7,177 nucleotides of DNA from JAZKIX01 sp040384645 (GTDB lineage: Bacteria; Pseudomonadota; Gammaproteobacteria; Burkholderiales; Burkholderiaceae_D). The stretch lies in assembly GCA_040384645.1 (NCBI GenBank), contig JAZKIX010000059.1, positions 1-7,177 on the forward strand. The letters are read 5' to 3'. Below are positions 1 through 6,393 of the stretch, piece by piece (within the stretch, counting starts at the first letter, position 1; each line of letters opens with the position of its first letter). The position numbers were made by a program, and so were the translations under genes. The notes under the pieces are model-generated. The model was given only the letters and a program-made list of their open reading frames with translations. It was not told the origin of the DNA and made no database searches.

Positions 1-37
1 CGCGAGGTGAGCCACTTATCTTATCCAATCAATTCAC

Positions 38-1261
38 ATGGTTGATCTACTAGTCGATCCCAATCAGCTAGAAAATGTCATCCTCAACCTGGCGATTAAC
101 GCCCGCGACGCCATGCAGCACGGCGGCAAACTGACGCTGGAATTGGGCAACGCCATGCTTGACGATCACTACGTCTTTAGTGAGCGTGAAGTGCCGGCCG
201 GACAATATGTGATGCTGGCTATTTCCGACACTGGCGGCGGCATGCCGCCGGAGGTGGTCGAGCGCGCTTTTGAACCTTTTTTCACCACCAAGCGCGACGG
301 CGAAGGTACTGGCCTCGGCTTGAGCATGGCGTATGGATTCGTCAGGCAAAGCAATGGCCACATCAAGATTTACAGTGAAGTGGGCAACGGCACTACGGTC
401 AAGATTTACCTGCCGCATTCCTTCCAAAAAGAAGTTGAAATCGTCAGCGGCAGCATGGCGCCAGTGGTCGGCGGCAGCGAAACTATCCTGGTGGTGGAAG
501 ACGATGCCACCGTGCGCATCACCGTGGTCGATATCTTGTCTGGCCTGGGCTATAACATCCTGACCGCGCACGATGGCGAGAGCGCCTTGCTCAAGCTGCA
601 AAGCGGCACGCCCATCGATCTGTTGTTCACCGATGTGGTCATGCCCGGCCCGCTCAGAAGTCCCGAGCTGGCGCAAAGAGCCAAACAAATTTTCCCTGCA
701 ATCGAAGTCTTGTTTACTTCCGGCTATACCCAAAATGCCATCGTCCACGGCGGCCGCCTCGATGCCGGCGTGATGTTGATCAGCAAGCCGTACCGGCGCG
801 AGGATTTGGCGCGCAAGATTCGCCAGATGCTGGGAAAGAAAGCCGCGCCACCGCAACGGGTCCAAGTCACTCCGGCCGATCCGGCGCCTGTCCATGCCGC
901 TGTGTCAGCCGCATCGGCAATGCGCTTGTTGGTGGTGGAAGACAATGAAGACGCGCAAGCCATGTTGTGCGAGCTGCTACTATTTTTAGGGCATCAGGCG
1001 CAAGGCGTTGGCAATGCGGAAGCGGCTTTGCAATTGCTGGTCGCAAGCCCGTTCGACGTCTTGCTGACCGACGTCAGCTTGCCAGGCATGTCCGGCATCG
1101 ACCTGGCGCGTCAGGCCGGCCAACAATTACCGCAACTAAAAGTGATCCTGACTTCCGGCTACGGCAGCGTCACGTTGGATGGTTTTGCCGGCCGCTCGGC
1201 AAGCTTGCCCAAGCCTTATGATTTGGAAAAATTGCAGCAAGTGCTGGCGGAGATTGCTTGA
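38..1261 (+). CDS. Hybrid sensor histidine kinase, C-terminal part (HATPase + two receiver domains), 5' end missing or broken
   Basis: The 407 readable residues hold the back half of a hybrid two-component kinase. Residues 7-128 are a GHKL ATP-binding domain: N-box NLAINARDAM (17-26), G1 box DTGGGM (64-69), F-box EPFFTTK (79-85) and G2 box GEGTGLGL (88-95). Residues 148-265 are a first receiver domain with acidic pair E154/D155, phosphoacceptor D199, T227 and K250. An Ala/Pro-rich linker (about 267-294) leads to a second receiver domain (296-407) with E301/D302, D345, T372 and K392. Both receivers keep all key residues, so phosphotransfer looks possible. The HisKA dimerisation domain and any sensor are absent: the frame is closed by TGA at 8-10, and the ATG at 38 has no Shine-Dalgarno sequence and falls just before the N-box. 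It is therefore a fragment, a frameshifted gene or a sequencing error, not a normal start. The signal sensed cannot be told. The next gene is convergent. Confidence 0.85.
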   Translation: MVDLLVDPNQLENVILNLAINARDAMQHGGKLTLELGNAMLDDHYVFSEREVPAGQYVMLAISDTGGGMPPEVVERAFEPFFTTKRDGEGTGLGLSMAYGFVRQSNGHIKIYSEVGNGTTVKIYLPHSFQKEVEIVSGSMAPVVGGSETILVVEDDATVRITVVDILSGLGYNILTAHDGESALLKLQSGTPIDLLFTDVVMPGPLRSPELAQRAKQIFPAIEVLFTSGYTQNAIVHGGRLDAGVMLISKPYRREDLARKIRQMLGKKAAPPQRVQVTPADPAPVHAAVSAASAMRLLVVEDNEDAQAMLCELLLFLGHQAQGVGNAEAALQLLVASPFDVLLTDVSLPGMSGIDLARQAGQQLPQLKVILTSGYGSVTLDGFAGRSASLPKPYDLEKLQQVLAEIA

Positions 1262-1317
1262 GTCTGTGATTGGCAATCGGTGGCTGAAATGGCAGGTCAA
1301 ACGCTGTTTTATGACTT

Positions 1318-1340
1318 AAAATACTGGGCGGTGTATTTTT
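1318..1340 (+). terminator. Weak AT-rich hairpin, possible terminator of the kinase gene
   Basis: AAAATAC (1318-1324) and GTATTTT (1333-1339) are perfect complements around an 8-base loop TGGGCGGT, and one further T follows. It lies 57 bases after the kinase stop. The stem is almost all A-T and the T tail is carried mostly by the stem itself, so it would be a weak terminator at best and may be chance. Confidence 0.25.
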
Positions 1341-1390
1341 AAAGGTGGTTATAAAACGTGCGGGATAGCATGTATTTTTGCCTATACCCC

Positions 1391-1410
1391 CCATATTTAT
1401 CGCAATATGG
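1391..1410. repeat. Short inverted repeat
   Basis: CCATATT (1391-1397) and AATATGG (1404-1410) form a perfect 7-bp stem with loop TATCGC. There is no T-run on either side, so it is not a standard terminator. It could be a protein-binding dyad or chance. Confidence 0.3.
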
Positions 1411-1483
1411 CAAATTCAGCGGTGGAAGATGTGTCCGTTTTTCGCTCACGGTATAGCTATCCACGCTTCTTGAAACATTCGGC

Positions 1484-1511
1484 GTACGGGCACGGCATGC
1501 CGTGCCCGTAC
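1484..1511. repeat. Perfect 28-bp REP-like palindrome
   Basis: The arm GTACGGGCACGGCA (1484-1497) is followed directly by its exact reverse complement (1498-1511), with no spacer. A further 3 bp (GGC 1481-1483 with GCC 1515-1517) can pair beyond an AAC bulge. It lies between two convergent genes, 43 bases past the recG stop, which is the usual niche of repetitive extragenic palindromes. Neither flank has a T-run, so it does not look like a classical intrinsic terminator, although a hairpin this strong in both transcripts could block 3' exonucleases. Whether it is repeated elsewhere in the genome cannot be seen here. Confidence 0.75.
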
Positions 1512-1554
1512 AACGCCATCATCCAGAGCCAAATAAGCAGCAAAATTCCCCGCA

Positions 1555-3657
1555 CTACACCTTCAAAAAATCTTCTCGCCCGCCCAGCCAGCGCCCTAAA
1601 TGCGCTTCCACAATCGCCCTATTTTCTGCGTTCGGTTCTTGCAGTAAGTGCTGCGCCAGATTGCGCGCTTTTTCCACCAGCCACTGGTCGGTTTCCAGAT
1701 CGGCAAAACGCAGCATGGCTTGACCTGATTGGCGCGCACCGAGAAATTCGCCAGGGCCGCGGATTTGCAAATCGCGGCGCGCGATTTCAAAGCCGTCGGT
1801 GGTTTCGCGCATGGTCAGCAAGCGCTGTTTGGCGATGCCGCCCAGCGGGCTTTGATATAGCAACAGGCAGACGCTGGCCGCCGAACCACGGCCGACCCGG
1901 CCGCGCAATTGGTGCAGTTGTGATAGGCCGAAACGTTCGGCATGTTCGATCACCATCAGCGAGGCGTTGGGCACATCGACCCCGACTTCGATCACGGTGG
2001 TGGCGACCAGCACGTGGACTTCGCCACGGGTAAAAGCATCCATTACGGCTTGTTTTTCTGCCGGCTTCATGCGGCCATGCACCAAGCCGACTTGCAAGTC
2101 GGGCAGCGCTTCTACCAGAGCGACGTGGGTGTCGCTGGCGGTTTGCAATTGCAGGGCCTCCGACTCTTCGATCAGCGGGCAAACCCAGTACGCCTGACGC
2201 CCTTCCAAGGCGGCGGCGTGAACCCGTTCGACCACTTGCTCGCGCCGTTCCTGATCGACCGAGCGCGTCACGATCGGGGTGCGGCCGGGCGGCAATTCAT
2301 CGATCACCGACACTTCCAGATCGGCGTAATACGTCATCGCGAGGGTGCGCGGGATCGGCGTGGCCGACATCATCAACTGATGCGGCACCGTGCCGCCAGT
2401 CTTGCCGTCGCCGCCCTTATTGCGCAAAGTCAGGCGCTGGCCGACGCCGAAGCGATGTTGTTCATCCACGATCACCAGACCCAGATTGGCAAATTGCACC
2501 GCATCCTGGATCAGGGCGTGCGTGCCGATCACCAATTGCGCCGTGCCCGATTCGATCAGGGCTTGCGCTTCGGCCTTTTGCTTCTTTTTCAAGCTGCCGG
2601 TCAGCCATGCGACCTTGATGCCGAGCGGTTCCATCCAGGCCGCGATTTTGCGGAAATGCTGGTCGGCCAAAATCTCAGTCGGCGCCATCAGCGCCGCTTG
2701 ATAGCCACTATCGATGGCTTGTGCCGCCGCCAGCGCCGCGACCACGGTTTTGCCGCTGCCGACATCGCCTTGCAGCAGCCGTTGCATCGGGAAGGTGGCA
2801 GCCAGGTCGGCGCGGATTTCTTGCAATACGCGTTGCTGCGCGCCGGTCAGGCTAAAGGGCAGGGTCATCAAAAACGCATTCGATAAATGCCCCACCACGG
2901 CCATCGCATTTGCCCCCTTATTGCGCCGTGCCGCCTGGGCGCGTTTTAAAGACAATTGCTGCGCCAATAACTCATCGAACTTCATGCGCACCCAGGCTGG
3001 ATGGGAGCGGTCTTCCAGCGCACTTTCATCGACTTCGGGCGGCGGGTTGTGCAGCAGCTTGACGGCGGTTTCAAAGCTTTCCAGTTGCAAGGACTGGCGC
3101 AAGCTGGCCGGCAAGGTATCGTGCCAGTCGATCCGCGTCATGGCGACGCTGATCGCCTTGCGCAAGATGGTTTGCGACAGCCCTTCGCCGGCGGGATAGA
3201 CCGGCGTTAAGGCAGTCGCCAACGCCGCGCCTTCATTGACGATTTTGTAGACTGGATGGACCATTTCGGCACCAAAAAAGCCGTGCTTGACTTCGCCCCT
3301 GGCGCGCACCCGTCTGCCAATATCAAATTGCTTGAGCTGGCTGCCATAAAAATTAATAAAGCGCATCACCAGTTGCGATGTGTCGTCGGCAATCGTCACC
3401 ACCAATTGGCGGCGCGGCTTGTATTGCACCTCGCAGGCGGTGACGACCCCTTCCACTTGCGCGGCTTGGCCACCGCGAAAACTGGCGTCGCGGATCGGGA
3501 CGATTTCGGTTTCATCTTCGTAACGTAGCGGCAAGTGCAAGACCAAATCCATATCCGTCTGCAAACCAAGTTTGGCTAGTCTGGCCTCAATTTTGATGGC
3601 GGCGGGCTTGGCGGCTGGGGCATTCTGCGGGAGGGGTTTTTTATTCGGAGCTGGCAT
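1555..3657 (-). CDS. recG: ATP-dependent DNA helicase RecG
   Basis: RecG is a superfamily 2 helicase that unwinds and remodels stalled replication forks, Holliday junctions and R-loops in the cytoplasm, driving branch migration during repair. The product is 700 residues, close to the usual 690 or so. The N-terminal wedge region (about 25-150) carries DLVLHLPLRYEDET (37-50) and the OB-fold that grips the junction. The helicase core follows: Walker A GDVGSGKT (297-304), Walker B DEQH (398-401), motif III SATPIPRTLA (431-440), a second RecA lobe with ATTVIEVGVDVPNA (552-565) and motif VI QLRGRVGR (583-590). The conserved C-terminal element RDLQIRGPGEFLG (628-640) corresponds to the TRG region. 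The ATG at 3657 gives the expected N-terminus; its Shine-Dalgarno match is poor. The frame stays open for 450 bases further upstream, but that part lies antisense to queA and reads as shadow. No defects are visible. It is transcribed divergently from queA. Confidence 0.96.
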   Translation of the reverse strand: MPAPNKKPLPQNAPAAKPAAIKIEARLAKLGLQTDMDLVLHLPLRYEDETEIVPIRDASFRGGQAAQVEGVVTACEVQYKPRRQLVVTIADDTSQLVMRFINFYGSQLKQFDIGRRVRARGEVKHGFFGAEMVHPVYKIVNEGAALATALTPVYPAGEGLSQTILRKAISVAMTRIDWHDTLPASLRQSLQLESFETAVKLLHNPPPEVDESALEDRSHPAWVRMKFDELLAQQLSLKRAQAARRNKGANAMAVVGHLSNAFLMTLPFSLTGAQQRVLQEIRADLAATFPMQRLLQGDVGSGKTVVAALAAAQAIDSGYQAALMAPTEILADQHFRKIAAWMEPLGIKVAWLTGSLKKKQKAEAQALIESGTAQLVIGTHALIQDAVQFANLGLVIVDEQHRFGVGQRLTLRNKGGDGKTGGTVPHQLMMSATPIPRTLAMTYYADLEVSVIDELPPGRTPIVTRSVDQERREQVVERVHAAALEGRQAYWVCPLIEESEALQLQTASDTHVALVEALPDLQVGLVHGRMKPAEKQAVMDAFTRGEVHVLVATTVIEVGVDVPNASLMVIEHAERFGLSQLHQLRGRVGRGSAASVCLLLYQSPLGGIAKQRLLTMRETTDGFEIARRDLQIRGPGEFLGARQSGQAMLRFADLETDQWLVEKARNLAQHLLQEPNAENRAIVEAHLGRWLGGREDFLKV

Positions 3658-3685
3658 GTCAGGCCGTGGCGCGAGCGGCAAAGGG

Positions 3686-3691
3686 TAAAAT
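3686..3691 (+). promoter_or_regulatory. Candidate -10 element for queA-tgt
   Basis: TAAAAT matches the sigma-70 -10 consensus at 5 of 6 positions and is followed by GCGGGTTT. No good -35 lies at 16-18 bases upstream (that stretch is inside or next to the recG start). Starting near 3698 it would give a queA leader of about 115 bases. A rival -10, TTTAAT at 3773-3778, also matches 5 of 6 but has no suitably spaced -35 (TTGCCA at 3739-3744 is 28 bases away). Which one is used cannot be decided by eye. Confidence 0.3.
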
Positions 3692-3714
3692 AGCGGGTTT
3701 GCTTGGGGCACCAA
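3687..3714 (-). promoter_or_regulatory. Candidate recG promoter
   Basis: Read on the minus strand, TTGGTG (complement of 3709-3714) and TATTTT (complement of 3687-3692) are separated by 16 bases. They match the sigma-70 -35 at 3 of 6 positions and the -10 at 4 of 6. Transcription would begin near 3680 and leave a leader of roughly 22 bases before the recG ATG. It overlaps the queA promoter candidate on the other strand. Confidence 0.35.
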
Positions 3715-3814
3715 GGCCGCAATAGAATGCGCCCCAGCTTGCCAGAATGGCAGCAAACCATTCCACCATAACTTTAATCTACGCAGCGCGCAACCCGGAG
3801 TGTCCGTTTCAACT

Positions 3815-4840
3815 ATGTATTCGCTTTCTGATTTCGATTTCGATCTGCCGCCACAATTGATTGCGCAAACGCCCTTGCCGCAGCGTAGCGCCTCGCGCTT
3901 GTTGCATGTTGATAGTACGGCCCTGATTGATCGTCGTTTTTCCGATATCGTGAGCCAGGTCGCGGCCGGTGATGTGATGGTATTCAACGATACTCGTGTG
4001 TTGAAAGCGCGTTTTTTCGGAGTTAAGGAAACCGGCGGCAAGGTTGAGGTACTGGTCGAGCGCGTCATCGACAGTCGCCATGTCCATGCGCAGGTACGTG
4101 CCTCCAAGTCGCCGCCAGCCGGCAGTACAATCCGTTTGGCTGACGCGTTTGACGTGGTGGTAGGCGCTCGTGTCGGCGAGTTTTATACCCTGGCATTCCC
4201 GGCCGATGTGTTTGAGCTGATCGAAACGCATGGCCGCTTACCGCTGCCGCCGTATATCGAGCACGACGCCGATGCCTTCGACGAAACCCGTTACCAAACC
4301 GTCTATTCGCGCGAACCCGGCGCAGTGGCGGCACCGACCGCCGGGCTGCATTTCGATCAGGATTTGCTCGACCAGTTGCAAGCCAAAGGGGTCGAATTTG
4401 CTTACGTCACGCTGCACGTCGGCGCCGGTACCTTCCAGCCGGTACGCACTGAAAACCTGGCGGAACACAAAATGCATACCGAGTGGTACACCGTGCCGTC
4501 AGCCACGGTGGATGCGATTCATCGCGCCAAGGCGGCTGGACGCGACGTGATCGCGGTCGGCACTACCAGCCTGCGTGCGCTCGAATCCGCCTCGCAATCC
4601 GGACAGCTGACGGCCGGTAGTGCCGATACCGCCCTGTTCATCACGCCAGGCTACCGTTTCAAGACCGTCACCCGCCTGATTACCAATTTTCATTTGCCCA
4701 AATCGACCTTGCTGATGCTGGTTTCGGCCTTTGCCGGTTACGCCCAGATCCGCGCCGCTTATGCGCATGCCATTGCCCAAGGCTATCGCTTTTTCAGTTA
4801 TGGCGATGCGATGCTTCTTTCAAATTTAGACGGTGCTTAA
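3815..4840 (+). CDS. queA: S-adenosylmethionine:tRNA ribosyltransferase-isomerase QueA
   Basis: QueA transfers and isomerises the ribosyl part of S-adenosylmethionine onto preQ1 at position 34 of tRNA, giving epoxyqueuosine, the penultimate step of queuosine synthesis. The 341-residue product spans the whole family (E. coli about 356). Conserved blocks, numbered from the ATG: SDFDFDLP (4-11), VFNDTRVLKARFFG (56-69), GGKVEVLVER (74-83), PLPPYI (143-148), GAVAAPTAGLHF (169-180), VTLHVGAGTFQPVR (198-211), VGTTSLR (248-254), NFHLPKSTLLMLVSAF (291-306) and FFSYGDAM (326-333). The ATG at 3815 matches where homologues begin. An in-frame GTG at 3800 would add five residues, but it is part of GGAGTG, whose GGAG (3797-3800) is the only Shine-Dalgarno-like run nearby and sits a rather long 14 bases before the ATG. 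The stop is one base before the tgt ATG, so the two are surely co-transcribed. Confidence 0.96.
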   Translation: MYSLSDFDFDLPPQLIAQTPLPQRSASRLLHVDSTALIDRRFSDIVSQVAAGDVMVFNDTRVLKARFFGVKETGGKVEVLVERVIDSRHVHAQVRASKSPPAGSTIRLADAFDVVVGARVGEFYTLAFPADVFELIETHGRLPLPPYIEHDADAFDETRYQTVYSREPGAVAAPTAGLHFDQDLLDQLQAKGVEFAYVTLHVGAGTFQPVRTENLAEHKMHTEWYTVPSATVDAIHRAKAAGRDVIAVGTTSLRALESASQSGQLTAGSADTALFITPGYRFKTVTRLITNFHLPKSTLLMLVSAFAGYAQIRAAYAHAIAQGYRFFSYGDAMLLSNLDGA

Positions 4841-4841
4841 T

Positions 4842-5981
4842 ATGCTCGATTTCAAACTTCTTAAAACCGACACCAGCGGCAAGAGCTCGGCGCGGCGCGG
4901 GCGCCTGAGCCTCAATCATGGCGTGATCGAAACGCCGATCTTCATGCCGGTCGGTACTTACGGCACGGTCAAGGCGATGTCACCGTTAGAGTTGAAAGAA
5001 ATCGATGCCCAGATCATTCTCGGCAATACCTTTCACCTTTGGTTGCGTCCGGGCATTGACGTATTGAATAAGTTTGGCGGCCTGCATAAATTCATGGGCT
5101 GGGACAAGCCGATCCTGACCGATTCTGGCGGCTTTCAAGTGTTTTCGCTGGGCGCCATGCGTAAAATCACAGAGGAGGGCGTGCATTTTTCGTCGCCGAT
5201 CAATGGCGATAAGTTATTTTTGTCACCCGAAGTCTCGATGCAAATCCAGCGCGCGCTCAATTCCGACATCGTGATGCAATTCGATGAATGCACGCCGTAT
5301 GAGATCGAGGGCCGTCCCGCCACCATCGATGAAGCGGCCAAATCGATGCGCATGTCCTTGCGCTGGGCGAAACGTTCCAAGAATGAATTTACCAAGGGCG
5401 AAAATCCGAACGCGCTGTTCGGCATCGTGCAGGGCGGCATGTTTGAGCATTTGCGCGATGAATCGCTGGCCGGACTGGAAGAAGTAGGCTTTCCCGGTAT
5501 TGCCATCGGCGGTTTGTCAGTGGGCGAGCCCAAGGAAGACATGATGCGCATGCTGGCGCATGTCGGCCCACGCTTGCCGGCCAACAAGCCGCACTACTTG
5601 ATGGGTGTCGGCACGCCAGAAGACCTGGTCGCTGGCGTGTCCAATGGCATCGATATGTTCGATTGCGTGATGCCGACCCGCAATGCGCGCAATGGCTGGA
5701 TCTTTACGCGCTTTGGCGATATCAAGATCAAGAATGCCCGCTACAAGGACGATACCGCGCCACTGGACGACACTTGTAGTTGTTACGCCTGTCGTAATTT
5801 CTCGCGCGCTTACTTGCACCATTTGCAGCGCAGCAGCGAAATCCTGGGCGCACGCCTAAATACCATCCACAATCTGCATTACTACCTGCAACTGATGCGC
5901 GATATGCGCGATGCGCTCGATGAAGACCGTTTTTACGCCTATACCTTGCAATTTCAGAGCGAGCGCGCACGTGGGGTGTAA
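4842..5981 (+). CDS. tgt: tRNA-guanine transglycosylase Tgt
   Basis: Tgt exchanges guanine-34 in the GUN anticodons of Asp, Asn, His and Tyr tRNAs for preQ1, the first tRNA-bound step of queuosine synthesis. The 379-residue product is near the usual bacterial length (375 in E. coli). Visible signatures, numbered from the ATG at 4842: FMPVGTYGTVK (34-44), LGNTFHLWLRPG (60-71), ILTDSGGFQVFS (91-102) with general acid/base D94, the nucleophile D274 in GIDMFDCVMPTRNARNG (269-285), and the zinc site C312, C314, C317 and H343. All expected catalytic and metal residues are present. The start is one base after the queA stop (TAA-T-ATG) with no clear Shine-Dalgarno sequence, which suggests translational coupling. 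A GTG at 4833 in the same frame would overlap queA and lengthen the protein by three residues, and is less likely. The product supplies the preQ1-tRNA used by QueA. Confidence 0.97.
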   Translation: MLDFKLLKTDTSGKSSARRGRLSLNHGVIETPIFMPVGTYGTVKAMSPLELKEIDAQIILGNTFHLWLRPGIDVLNKFGGLHKFMGWDKPILTDSGGFQVFSLGAMRKITEEGVHFSSPINGDKLFLSPEVSMQIQRALNSDIVMQFDECTPYEIEGRPATIDEAAKSMRMSLRWAKRSKNEFTKGENPNALFGIVQGGMFEHLRDESLAGLEEVGFPGIAIGGLSVGEPKEDMMRMLAHVGPRLPANKPHYLMGVGTPEDLVAGVSNGIDMFDCVMPTRNARNGWIFTRFGDIKIKNARYKDDTAPLDDTCSCYACRNFSRAYLHHLQRSSEILGARLNTIHNLHYYLQLMRDMRDALDEDRFYAYTLQFQSERARGV

Positions 5982-5982
5982 A

Positions 5983-5999
5983 CCTGTGCTTGGCACGGG
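5983..5999 (+). repeat. Stem-loop directly after tgt
   Basis: CCTGTGC (5983-5989) pairs with GCACGGG (5993-5999) as a 7-bp stem with one T-G wobble and a 3-base loop TTG. It begins one base after the tgt stop. No T-run follows, so it is not a standard intrinsic terminator; it may stabilise the queA-tgt mRNA end. It overlaps the -35 candidate of yajC. Confidence 0.4.
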
Positions 6000-6016
6000 A
6001 ATGCTAATGCTAGAAT
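5990..6016 (+). promoter_or_regulatory. Candidate yajC promoter
   Basis: TTGGCA (5990-5995, 5 of 6 to the -35 consensus) and TAGAAT (6011-6016) are 15 bases apart. The spacer is short, but the -10 is preceded by TGC (6008-6010), giving an extended -10 that can compensate. A start near 6023 leaves a leader of about 30 bases with the Shine-Dalgarno at 6043. It would let yajC-secD be expressed apart from queA-tgt. Confidence 0.4.
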
Positions 6017-6042
6017 ACAGCGCTAATTTTTAAAACATAACC

Positions 6043-6047
6043 TGGAG
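6043..6047 (+). promoter_or_regulatory. Ribosome binding site fixing the GTG start of yajC
   Basis: TGGAG lies 5 bases before the GTG at 6053. It is the clearest Shine-Dalgarno in the window and supports a GTG start, since no ATG lies at the expected N-terminus. Confidence 0.7.
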
Positions 6048-6052
6048 CACAC

Positions 6053-6382
6053 GTGTTTATTTCTAATGCTTACGCACAATCCCCGCTTGATAGCATGGGT
6101 TTGGGCGGCAATCTGACTAGTTTTTTACCGATCATCCTGATGTTTGTGGTGATGTACTTTTTGATGATTCGTCCACAGATGAAGCGCCAAAAAGAACAAA
6201 AGGCCATGATGGATGCCTTGGCCAAGGGTGACGAAGTTGTTACCGCCGGCGGCATTCTAGGCAAAGTCAGCAAAGTAGCCGATGGTTACGTGACGCTGGA
6301 AATCGCCAACGGCACTGAGGTGGTTTTGCAAAAAGCATCCGTTACCACATTGCTCCCCAAGGGCACGATCAAGTTGATCTAA
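6053..6382 (+). CDS. yajC: Sec translocon accessory protein YajC
   Basis: YajC is a small inner-membrane protein that associates with SecD and SecF, the complex that helps SecYEG move proteins across the membrane. The 109-residue product has the family layout: a short N-terminal segment ending in NAYAQ (5-9), one transmembrane helix at about 20-39 (LTSFLPIILMFVVMYFLM), the hallmark IRPQMKRQKEQ (39-49), and a cytoplasmic basic/beta domain with LAKGDEVVTAGGILGKV (56-72). It starts at GTG behind a good ribosome binding site. It lies 71 bases after tgt and 89 bases before secD, in the conserved order tgt-yajC-secD. The downstream gap holds a terminator-like hairpin, which could make YajC more abundant than SecD. 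Identity is secure from the membrane helix and flanking motifs. Confidence 0.95.
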   Translation: MFISNAYAQSPLDSMGLGGNLTSFLPIILMFVVMYFLMIRPQMKRQKEQKAMMDALAKGDEVVTAGGILGKVSKVADGYVTLEIANGTEVVLQKASVTTLLPKGTIKLI

Positions 6383-6393
6383 TCGGTACACGC

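Larger units (their letters stand above)
1262..1554. other. Convergent intergenic region, no gene seen
   Basis: This gap separates the stop codons of the kinase and recG. Open frames crossing it have no ribosome binding site and no recognisable protein. It is more AT-rich than its neighbours around 1300-1410 and contains three inverted repeats, listed separately where supported: 1318-1339, 1391-1410 and the 28-bp palindrome at 1484-1511. No insertion-sequence ends, target duplications or tRNA gene were seen. Confidence 0.7.

Noticed and set aside
68..895. 275-codon open frame antisense to the kinase
   Set aside because: It mirrors the codon structure of a clear kinase/receiver gene, is His/Asp/Ala-rich without domain motifs, and has no ribosome binding site.
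1407..2033. 208-codon plus-strand open frame starting in the gap and running antisense into recG
   Set aside because: Its only distinctive part, HSAYGHGMPCPYN, is the translation of the 28-bp palindrome, and the rest is recG read backwards. There is no ribosome binding site.
1942..2886. 314-codon open frame antisense to recG
   Set aside because: Its residues are a shadow of the conserved helicase core, with a biased His/Asp/Gln/Arg composition and no motif of its own.
3698..3814. preQ1 riboswitch in the queA leader
   Set aside because: I looked because the gene belongs to queuosine synthesis, but no preQ1 aptamer-like pseudoknot hairpin with an A-rich tail is visible, and those riboswitches normally control precursor synthesis or transport genes, not queA-tgt.
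3658..4107. Upstream extension of the recG frame by 150 codons, open and antisense to queA
   Set aside because: The extra residues resemble no RecG N-terminus, and the region is fully explained by queA and its promoter on the other strand. The ATG at 3657 gives the normal length.
5135..5587. 150-codon open frame antisense to tgt
   Set aside because: It lies entirely inside the conserved catalytic part of tgt, with no start signals or recognisable domain.
5991..6006. Sigma-54-like -24/-12 element (TGGCACG ... TGCTA) before yajC
   Set aside because: The distance between the GG and GC elements is one base shorter than the strict sigma-54 spacing, and the same bases fit a sigma-70 extended -10 promoter better for a housekeeping gene.
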